NCBI GenBank assembly: GCA_964229355.1
Contig: CAXRDE010000005.1
Location: 186,001 to 250,000 of the forward strand
DNA from: CAXRDE01 sp964229355
Lineage (GTDB): Bacteria; Cyanobacteriota; Sericytochromatia; UBA7694
Direction of reading: 5' to 3'
Length of the DNA: 64,000 nucleotides
Positions 57,948 to 64,000 of the stretch are shown here, in pieces. Under the pieces are notes generated by a model. The model had not been told where the DNA came from. It saw only the letters and a list, made by a program, of their open reading frames with translations, and ran no database searches. A program made the position numbers and the translations under genes. Numbering within the stretch: the first letter of the stretch is position 1; each line of letters begins with the position of its first letter.

Positions 57948-58478
57948 ATGGTTACATTAGCGCAAAAGCAAGAGCGCGTGGTAAGTTTGAGTGATCAAAT
58001 TTCCCGTTCTAAAGTTGCGGTTGTCTCCGATTACCGAGGTCTCTCCGTCAAAGAACTGACAGAGCTGCGCCGTAAGGTACAAGAAGTTGGTGGCGATGTA
58101 ACAGTGGCGAAAAACACACTGATCCGTCGCGTTATCAACGATACTGAAGGTATGCCAGCAATCGATGAGATCTTAAAAGGACCTACCGCTCTGGTGGTCG
58201 GTTACGAAGATCCCGTTGCCCCTGTCAAAGCCTTGATGGATTTCCTCAAAGCAAACAAAAAAGAGCAAGAAGTTCGCGGTGGTATCCTCGACGGTAGAGT
58301 CGTGAACATCGATGAAATTAAACAAATTGCAACATTACCTTCTCGCGAAGAAATGATCGCCAAGTTAATGGGCTCTATGCAGTCACCTGCTCAAGGTGTT
58401 GCTATCACCCTTTCTGGCGTTGCGCGCAATTTGGTATACGTCCTCGAAGCAATTCGGGCACAAAAAGAAAATTCTTAA
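57948..58478 (+). CDS. rplJ: 50S ribosomal protein L10
   Basis: 176 residues. The N-terminal part VVSDYRGLSVKELTELRRK and TVAKNTLIRRV is typical of L10, and the C-terminal helix binds L7/L12 dimers. It starts 16 bases after rplA with a good AAGGAGA site. That spacing leaves no room for the long L10 leader seen in Escherichia coli. Confidence 0.98.
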   Translation: MVTLAQKQERVVSLSDQISRSKVAVVSDYRGLSVKELTELRRKVQEVGGDVTVAKNTLIRRVINDTEGMPAIDEILKGPTALVVGYEDPVAPVKALMDFLKANKKEQEVRGGILDGRVVNIDEIKQIATLPSREEMIAKLMGSMQSPAQGVAITLSGVARNLVYVLEAIRAQKENS

Positions 58479-58503
58479 AACTATTTAGGAGCATTGCATT
58501 AAA

Positions 58504-58881
58504 ATGTCTACTCTGACTAAAGAAGATATCGTAGAAGCTGTTGGAAGCATGAGCCTGCTGGAAGTAGCAGATCTCGTGAGCATGTTTGAAGAAAAATTCG
58601 GCGTTTCTGCTGCAGCCCCTGTTGCTGTAGCTGCTGCTGGCGGCGGAGCTGCTGCAGTTGCTGAAGAAAAAACCGACTTTGATGTTGTTCTCACCGACGC
58701 TGGTGCCAGCAAAATTAAAGTATTAAAAGTTGTTCGCGAACTGACCGGTTTAGGTCTGAAAGAAGCGAAAGAAATGGTTGATTCACTGCCTGCCAACGTT
58801 AAAGAAGGCGTTGACAAAGCTGAAGCTGAAGACATCAAAGCTAAAATTGAAGCTGAAGGCGGTAAAGTGGAAATCAAGTAA
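58504..58881 (+). CDS. rplL: 50S ribosomal protein L7/L12
   Basis: 125 residues: N-terminal dimer domain, Ala/Gly/Val-rich hinge (near 38-55), and the C-terminal domain KTDFDVVLTDAGASKIKVLKVVRELTGLGLKEAKEMVD. It recruits translation factors. AGGAG lies 10 bases before the ATG. The TAA overlaps closely with the tatD start, and rpoB does not follow. Confidence 0.98.
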   Translation: MSTLTKEDIVEAVGSMSLLEVADLVSMFEEKFGVSAAAPVAVAAAGGGAAAVAEEKTDFDVVLTDAGASKIKVLKVVRELTGLGLKEAKEMVDSLPANVKEGVDKAEAEDIKAKIEAEGGKVEIK

Positions 58882-58882
58882 G

Positions 58883-59680
58883 TTGTTACAACTTATTGAT
58901 ACCCACTGCCATCTCAATCTCGGTCAATACGAGACCGATCAAGCAGAAATTATTGCAGAAGCTCTCAAGGCTGGCGTAAGCCAGATTGTAACCCCAGGGG
59001 TTACCCTTGAGAGCTTTTCCAGTGCTTTAGAACTGAGTGAAGCTTATCCTGGCAGCTTCTACACGGCTGTTGGGGTTCACCCCACAGAGGCCGCCCAGTT
59101 TAATGCGGAAAGCTATGCTTACTTTCTGGATCAGGCCCGACAACACAAAAGTGTCGTCGCTGTGGGAGAAACAGGCTTAGATTACTACTGGGATCAGTGT
59201 CCTGAAGACCTTCAGCAAGAGGCCTTACGCCAACATATTCATCTGGCAAAAGAATGCCAATTGCCCTTAATTCTACACATTCGCGACAAAGATGGTTCCG
59301 AGCGCGCTTACCAGGATACGTTAAAAATCCTGGACGAAGAAAACGCTTCAGAGGTAGGGGGCGTTATGCATTGTTTTTCTGGCAGTTTGGCTTTTGCTCA
59401 GGCAGCCATTGCGCAAAATTTTTTTCTGGCTTATGGAGGCGTTTTGACCTTCAAAAATGCCCACACCCTTCATGAAGTGGCCGAAGCCATTGCACTGAAG
59501 CACGTGGTACTCGAAACCGACAGCCCCTGGTTAACCCCCGCACCCCACCGGGGAAAACGTAACGCCCCTGGCTACGTGCGATATGTTGCTCAAAAATTGG
59601 CAGAAATCAAAAGAGTTTCTGTAGAAGAAATTGCCCAAATTACCACTCAGAATGCTAAGCTTTTATTTAAACTGCCTTAA
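58883..59680 (+). CDS. tatD: TatD family metal-dependent deoxyribonuclease
   Basis: 265 residues. LIDTHCHLN gives the first two metal ligands, then AVGETGLDYYWD, LILHIRD, VMHCFSGS and VLETDSPWLTPAPHRGKRNAPGYV. TatD proteins are 3'-5' nucleases in DNA repair and quality control. The start is TTG at 58883, one base after the rplL stop; upstream in-frame codons lie inside rplL in another frame and are not coding. No clear ribosome site, so translation is likely coupled to rplL. Confidence 0.93.
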   Translation: MLQLIDTHCHLNLGQYETDQAEIIAEALKAGVSQIVTPGVTLESFSSALELSEAYPGSFYTAVGVHPTEAAQFNAESYAYFLDQARQHKSVVAVGETGLDYYWDQCPEDLQQEALRQHIHLAKECQLPLILHIRDKDGSERAYQDTLKILDEENASEVGGVMHCFSGSLAFAQAAIAQNFFLAYGGVLTFKNAHTLHEVAEAIALKHVVLETDSPWLTPAPHRGKRNAPGYVRYVAQKLAEIKRVSVEEIAQITTQNAKLLFKLP

Positions 59681-59687
59681 AGTTCTG

Positions 59688-59725
59688 TACAATACCTGAG
59701 CTGACCTTAACACCACGAGCTGACC
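59688..59725 (+). promoter_or_regulatory. -10 and tandem direct repeats before the TerC gene
   Basis: TACAAT (59688-59693) is followed by two copies of GAGCTGACC (59698-59706 and 59717-59725), repeated at 19 bases. They lie across and after the likely start point near 59700 and could bind a repressor. No yybP-ykoY riboswitch fits in the 65-base gap. Confidence 0.4.
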
Positions 59726-59745
59726 ACATAAAAGAGATTCTACCC

Positions 59746-60729
59746 ATGGACAACACCCTTACCCTCTGGATTGCCTTTAATATCTTCGTGCTATTTTTAT
59801 TGGCCTTAGATCTTGGGGTTTTCAACCGTAAAAACCACGTTATCGGGGTCAAAGAAGCCCTGAGTTGGAGTGCTTTTTGGATCGCGCTGTCCCTTGTGTT
59901 TGGCGGGGGCGTCTACTATTTTCAAGGAATGCAAGCCGGGGGCGACTTTATGACGGCCTATCTGCTTGAAAAATCCCTTAGTGTTGACAACCTCTTTGTC
60001 ATCCTCCTGATTTTCAATTACTTCAAAATCCCCGGACTGTATCAGCATAAGGTCCTCTTTTGGGGCATTTTAGGCGCCCTTGTCATGCGCGGTAGCTTTA
60101 TTTTGGTAGGAGCTGCTCTCATTCATCGCTTTGAGTGGATTTTATACCTATTTGGAGCCTTTTTAATTTACACCGGAATCAAAATGCTCTTTGACGATGG
60201 CGAAGCAGAAATCGACCCCGATGCCAACCCGCTGGTCAAAACCTTTAAAAAATTCATGCCAGTGACCCCCAACTTTCATGGTTCCCACTTTTTTGTGATT
60301 GAGCAAGGCAAACGCCATGCGACCCCACTTTTCATTGCACTCCTGGTGGTGGAACTCTCCGATCTGATCTTTGCGGTAGACTCCATTCCCGCGGTATTTG
60401 CAGTCACCCAGGATCCCTTTATTGTTTATACTTCAAATGTTTTGGCCATTCTTGGCCTCCGTTCACTTTACTTTGCTCTGGCTGCCATTATTGACACTTT
60501 CCATTATCTGAAGTATGGTTTGGCTGTTGTCTTAACTCTGATTGGTCTTAAAATGTTGGCCAAAGAATTTTTGCATGATGTGCCATCCTGGGTTACCCTG
60601 AGTATGGTTTTGGGCGCTCTGGCCCTTTCTATTCTGGCTTCGGTCATTTGGCCGCCTAAACCTGAAGAACACACTGTGGTAGAAGACGCATTTTTACACG
60701 AGAAGGAAAAGGACGAAGTTCATGGATAA
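59746..60729 (+). CDS. TerC family integral membrane protein (Alx-type)
   Basis: 327 residues with about nine helices. Family motifs LEKSLSVDNLFVILLIF (helix 3) and VELSDLIFAVDSIPAVFAV (helix 7), with their intramembrane Asp residues, are present. Alx and related TerC proteins export manganese; others aid tellurite resistance. An acidic cytoplasmic loop (FDDGEAEIDPDANP) precedes the second half. The charged C-terminus overlaps the next gene by 8 bases, which points to co-translation with the nucleoside transporter. Confidence 0.93.
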   Translation: MDNTLTLWIAFNIFVLFLLALDLGVFNRKNHVIGVKEALSWSAFWIALSLVFGGGVYYFQGMQAGGDFMTAYLLEKSLSVDNLFVILLIFNYFKIPGLYQHKVLFWGILGALVMRGSFILVGAALIHRFEWILYLFGAFLIYTGIKMLFDDGEAEIDPDANPLVKTFKKFMPVTPNFHGSHFFVIEQGKRHATPLFIALLVVELSDLIFAVDSIPAVFAVTQDPFIVYTSNVLAILGLRSLYFALAAIIDTFHYLKYGLAVVLTLIGLKMLAKEFLHDVPSWVTLSMVLGALALSILASVIWPPKPEEHTVVEDAFLHEKEKDEVHG

Positions 60730-62080
60730 GCTAGTGGGTGTACTCGGGCTCTTTGCAATGTTGGGAATTGCATTTTTATTCTGTAAGCCCGAGCACCGAA
60801 AGAGCATTAACTTGCGGGTTGTCATTGGTGGAACGCTCTTACAAATCATTTTTGCAATTTTAATTCTTAAAACCCCCGTAAAAATTCTGTTTACCTATGC
60901 CAATGACGCCGTGAGTGCTTTGCTCGGCTTTACCAATAAAGGGTCAGAGTTTATCTTTGGTTCTCTGATGAGCTTTGAGAGCAACGGTTTTATTTTCGCG
61001 GTTCAAGTACTTCCCACCATTATTTTCTTCTCTTCGCTTATGACGGTCTTCTATTATCTGGGCATTATGCAGATCATTGTCAACGTCATTGCCAAACTTA
61101 TGGTCAAAACCTTAAAAACCAGTGGTTCAGAAACGCTCTCGGCAGCGGCTAACATTTTTGTAGGTCAAACCGAAGCACCCCTGGTCATTAAACCTTTTGT
61201 AGAAAAAATGACCCAGTCGGAGCTCATGGCCATTATGGTAGGCGGTATGGCCACCGTAGCGGGCGGTGTTATGGCCTCTTATGTGGGCCTGCTCCAGCGC
61301 GATATCCCCACCATTGCCGGACACCTGATGGCTGCCAGCGTCATGTCAGCCCCCGCCGCCCTCGTCATGGCAAAAATCATGGTGCCTGAAACCGAAGTTT
61401 CAGAGACCGCTGGTGAAAGCGTAGAGCTGGCTACAGAACAAATAGATGCCAACGTCATTGATGCCGCCGCACGCGGTGCCGGTGAAGGCCTTACCCTGGC
61501 CTTAAACGTGGCTGCTATGTTGCTGGCCTTTATTGCCCTGATTGCCATGCTCAACGGCCTGATTGGTGTGCTTGGCGGCTGGGTTGGGGTCGAAGGCCTC
61601 TCTCTCGAAAAAATCTTTGGTTGGGTGTTTGCCCCCATGGCTTTCTTAATGGGCGTGCCCTGGGAAGACTGCACCAAAATCGGTGCGTTACTGGGTGAAA
61701 AAACCATGATCAATGAGTTTGTGGCCTATTCCCATTTGGCTGAAATGGTCAAACCGGGTTCTACAGAGGCCCTGCAAGAAAAATCAGAGATCATCGCCAC
61801 CTACGCCCTGTGCGGTTTTTCAAACTTGAGTTCTATTGCCATTCAAATTGGTGGTATTGGCGGTATTGCCCCAAATCGTCGCGGCGATTTGGCCCGTCTG
61901 GGCATACGCGCTGTCATTGGGGGTTCACTGGCCTGCTTTATGACCGCTACCATTGCAGGTTTGCTCTGGAGTCCTGAAAGTGCCCCTGCAGCAGAAGTAA
62001 ACCCTGCCCCTGCAGTATCTGCGCCCGCAAACCAGGAGTCAGCACCGGCCCCTGAAGCCTCTGCAGCTGAGACCCCTTAA
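60722..62080 (+). CDS. nupC: Concentrative nucleoside transporter (NupC/CNT family)
   Basis: 452 residues. The N-terminal domain has SINLRVVIGGTLLQIIFAILIL; the core has GQTEAPLVIKPFVEKMTQSEL, VMASYVGLL, INEFVAYSHL and ALCGFSNLSSIAIQIGGIGGIAPNRR, all characteristic of CNT proteins. It imports nucleosides with Na+ or H+. The last ~35 residues (Ala/Pro/Glu-rich) are an unusual soluble tail. Imported adenosine could be used by Add. It is followed after 4 bases by the receiver-PilB fusion. Confidence 0.93.
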   Translation: MDKLVGVLGLFAMLGIAFLFCKPEHRKSINLRVVIGGTLLQIIFAILILKTPVKILFTYANDAVSALLGFTNKGSEFIFGSLMSFESNGFIFAVQVLPTIIFFSSLMTVFYYLGIMQIIVNVIAKLMVKTLKTSGSETLSAAANIFVGQTEAPLVIKPFVEKMTQSELMAIMVGGMATVAGGVMASYVGLLQRDIPTIAGHLMAASVMSAPAALVMAKIMVPETEVSETAGESVELATEQIDANVIDAAARGAGEGLTLALNVAAMLLAFIALIAMLNGLIGVLGGWVGVEGLSLEKIFGWVFAPMAFLMGVPWEDCTKIGALLGEKTMINEFVAYSHLAEMVKPGSTEALQEKSEIIATYALCGFSNLSSIAIQIGGIGGIAPNRRGDLARLGIRAVIGGSLACFMTATIAGLLWSPESAPAAEVNPAPAVSAPANQESAPAPEASAAETP

Positions 62081-62084
62081 TGCC

Positions 62085-64000
62085 ATGGTACCTGTAGACG
62101 TCCTCGTCATTGATGACGATAAAGATCTCAGTTTATTGGTCAAGAGCATCCTGGTAAAGGCCGGGTATCGCGTGGAGTCTCTGGATAATGGCAAACGCGC
62201 CCTGCAACTGCTACGCCAAAAGCACCTCGAAAGCCGTCTGATTCTTCTGGATATTGAAATGCCAGAGATGTCTGGTTATGAGGTGTGTGAATCTCTACAA
62301 GAAGATCCCCGTCTGGCGTTAATTCCCGTTATTATGATGACCGCAAGCCTTCAAATGGAAAATCGCCTCCAGGCCTTTCAACTGGGAGCAGTGGGTTTTT
62401 TGAATAAACCCCTCAACCCCGACGTTTTGGTGGAGCAGGTCAAAAAAGCCCTGATGGTGGAACAGCAGTGGAAAAGTAGCTTCATCCCCCAGAGTGTGGC
62501 TCCCAAAACACCGGTGCCTGCTCTACCGCGAGAAACAGCGTCTTCACCACCGACCGAGACGTCCATAGCCCCTGTCAAGCCACCTCTCGAAACATCGGTT
62601 GTCGTTGAGGCGTCTGCCCCTCCCGTCAAGGAAACCCAACTTGTGCCCCGCAGTTCAGAGCCAATGGGTATTCCCGCCAAAGACAGGAATAACTTTGCCG
62701 CCTTCTGCCGTTATCTGGAGACCACCCTTCCCAGGGAAGTGGTTGCAGAACTAAAGCCCGATACGATTTACGATCAACTTTTATTACACGGTCTAAAGCC
62801 CAACGAAACCGCCGGCCTGGTGTCAGGCTTTACAGGACTGCCTTTTTTAAGCCAGATTCCCAAAGATCGTCTACGCCTGGGCGTTTTACCCATGCCCTTT
62901 TGTAGAAAATACCATCTGGTCCCTTTTGACAACGACGCTGGTGTGTTAAGTTTTGCCCTGACTCACCCCTTTCAAATCGAAGTACAAGACATTTTAAGCC
63001 ATCACCGCCAGGCACCCCAGTACATTGCGGTGCCCACCGTACTGCAACAACTCTTTGCACAATCGCATCAGACCGTCGGTACTTCAGACAAATCCGAAGA
63101 TTTGAAGTCGAGTAAGCCAGGAAAACGTCTCAATGAGATGGAAGATCTGATGGATGAATTGCAATCGCAATACATTGCAGACAACACGCTAACAGAAGAA
63201 AGCGCACTGCAGCTCGAAGATCCCACAAGCGCGCCCATGATTCGCCTGGTCAACAAGTTGATTGAAGAAGCTTATACCCTAAAGGCTTCAGATATTCATA
63301 TTGAGGCGAAAGAGGATTATGTACGGGTGCGTTATCGCATCGACGGCGAGTTACAGGACTACCATCGCCTGACGCCCCCAAAGCTGATTCATCCCCTGGC
63401 AGCACGTTTAAAGATTATGGCACAGCTCAATATTGCGGAACGCCGCTTACCCCAGGATGGCCGCATCGTTTATAAGCAGTTCAACCGCAAAAATTTAGAC
63501 TTTGATCTTCGCCTGTCTACTGCCCCCATGAACCACGGCGAAAAAGTGGTTATGCGTATCCTGGATAAGCAAAAAAGCATGTTACCCCTCGAAGCCCTGG
63601 GTTTTTCAGCTTATAACCTCACCCGCTATCGCGAACAGCTCCAAACCCCTTACGGCATGATTCTACACGTGGGGCCTACCGGATCAGGCAAATCCATGAC
63701 CCTCTATTCAGCCCTGAATGAAATCAACCGAGACGGCATCAATATTCAAACCGCCGAAGACCCCATTGAATATACCCTGCCCAATATCAATCAACTGCAA
63801 GTCCAACCCGATATTGGACTGACCTTTGCCCGTGCGCTGCGCGCTTATTTGCGTCAGGATCCCGATGTCATCCTGGTGGGGGAGATTCGCGATCATGAAA
63901 CGGCCCACATTGCCGTAGAGGCCGCCCTCACCGGTCACCTGTTATTGTCTACGCTACACACCAACGATGCTGCATCCACCCTGACTCGCTTTATCGAAAT
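62085..64000 (+). CDS. Receiver domain fused to PilB/GspE-type ATPase, 3'-truncated by the window edge
   Basis: 638 residues are visible and the frame runs out of the window. Residues 1-125 are a CheY-like receiver: acidic pair D10-D12, phospho-acceptor D56 in LLDIEMPEMSG, MMTAS with its Thr, and NKPL with its Lys. A Pro/Thr/Val-rich linker (~135-195) follows, then an N-terminal GspE_N-like domain (~200-330) and the ATPase: SAPMIRLVNKLIEEAY, SDIHIEAKEDYVRVRYRIDGEL, Walker A GPTGSGKSMTL, the Asp box IQTAEDPIEY, Walker B DPDVILVGEIRD and the His box LLLSTLHTND. It should drive type IV pilus or type II secretion extension, under phospho-control. The start is ATG at 62085; ATG at 62080 stops at once. 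Confidence 0.9.
   Translation, partial: MVPVDVLVIDDDKDLSLLVKSILVKAGYRVESLDNGKRALQLLRQKHLESRLILLDIEMPEMSGYEVCESLQEDPRLALIPVIMMTASLQMENRLQAFQLGAVGFLNKPLNPDVLVEQVKKALMVEQQWKSSFIPQSVAPKTPVPALPRETASSPPTETSIAPVKPPLETSVVVEASAPPVKETQLVPRSSEPMGIPAKDRNNFAAFCRYLETTLPREVVAELKPDTIYDQLLLHGLKPNETAGLVSGFTGLPFLSQIPKDRLRLGVLPMPFCRKYHLVPFDNDAGVLSFALTHPFQIEVQDILSHHRQAPQYIAVPTVLQQLFAQSHQTVGTSDKSEDLKSSKPGKRLNEMEDLMDELQSQYIADNTLTEESALQLEDPTSAPMIRLVNKLIEEAYTLKASDIHIEAKEDYVRVRYRIDGELQDYHRLTPPKLIHPLAARLKIMAQLNIAERRLPQDGRIVYKQFNRKNLDFDLRLSTAPMNHGEKVVMRILDKQKSMLPLEALGFSAYNLTRYREQLQTPYGMILHVGPTGSGKSMTLYSALNEINRDGINIQTAEDPIEYTLPNINQLQVQPDIGLTFARALRAYLRQDPDVILVGEIRDHETAHIAVEAALTGHLLLSTLHTNDAASTLTRFIE

Noticed and set aside
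59681..59745. yybP-ykoY manganese riboswitch before the TerC gene
   Set aside because: Only 65 bases separate the genes, and a -10 plus direct repeats occupy them.
62080..62097. ATG at 62080 overlapping the nupC stop as the start of the fusion gene
   Set aside because: It reaches a stop codon after five codons; the receiver domain is in the frame of the ATG at 62085.

Overview
The window reads as part of a chromosome from a free-living, flagellated, piliated diderm (Gram-negative-type) bacterium. Evidence for an outer membrane is lptB, several lipoproteins with lipoboxes, and a protein with a barrel-like C-terminus. Several signs point to the Cyanobacteriota lineage, most likely a non-photosynthetic relative (Sericytochromatia / Blackallbacteria / Vampirovibrionia type). 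These are a DUF3370 protein (a family known mainly from cyanobacteria), a tRNA-Glu with the G1-U72/A73 end typical of cyanobacteria and plastids, an rplKAJL cluster not followed by rpoBC, a short DprA-like protein, and a SigF-like sigma factor. No photosynthesis gene is present. The lineage is an inference from gene content, not an alignment result. Gene density is high. I see no insertion sequence, prophage, CRISPR array or rRNA gene.

Layout. 1-2.8 kb: 3' part of a GH57 glycosidase, rpsT, an unknown gene, tRNA-Lys and tRNA-Glu. 2.9-7.8 kb: ahcY, then a minus-strand group (DprA-like, mltG, a UgpC/MalK-type ATPase, lptB). 7.8-12.9 kb: a plus-strand unit of a small membrane protein, a DUF3370 protein, an orphan LanC-like enzyme and a TPR/GT41 (O-GlcNAc-transferase-like) protein. 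13-16.4 kb: sigma factor, puuD urate oxidase, dacB. 16.6-22.7 kb: a flagellar motor/export operon (fliM, a membrane-embedded SpoA protein, fliN, fliO, fliP, fliQ, fliR, a TIGR02450 protein). 22.8-28.5 kb: tRNA-Leu, App1-like phosphatase, DUF4344 lipoprotein, YceI, an FAD oxidoreductase and a DNA methyltransferase. 28.5-43.4 kb: a transglutaminase-like protein, TPR proteins, FAS1, thiolase, a stand-alone FlhA C-terminal domain, an LPP20-like protein, DUF2339, an MFS carrier, thioesterase and a DUF962 protein. 43.5-45.1 kb: type IV pilin-like protein and rplM-rpsI. 45.3-52.5 kb: cytochrome c and beta-propeller lipoproteins, menC. 52.6-56.3 kb: nanE, menB, tilS, add. 56.4-62.1 kb: rplK-rplA-rplJ-rplL-tatD, a TerC-family protein, a CNT nucleoside transporter. 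62.1 kb to the end: a receiver-PilB fusion cut by the window edge.

Functional links. menB and menC imply menaquinone. ahcY, add, the nucleoside transporter and PuuD imply salvage and oxidation of purines. The fli genes, the FlhA-C fragment, the prepilin and the REC-PilB fusion all concern surface motility machines. Promoters repeatedly carry an extended -10 of the form TGC-TAnnnT. In four cases it lies only 7-8 bases before the start codon, which predicts leaderless mRNAs.

The most notable items are the polytopic membrane protein carrying a FliN-type SpoA domain, the orphan LanC-like/GT41 pair, the stand-alone FlhA C-terminal domain, the back-to-back divergent promoter at 36544-36561, and the hairpin that separates the rplK Shine-Dalgarno sequence from its start codon.
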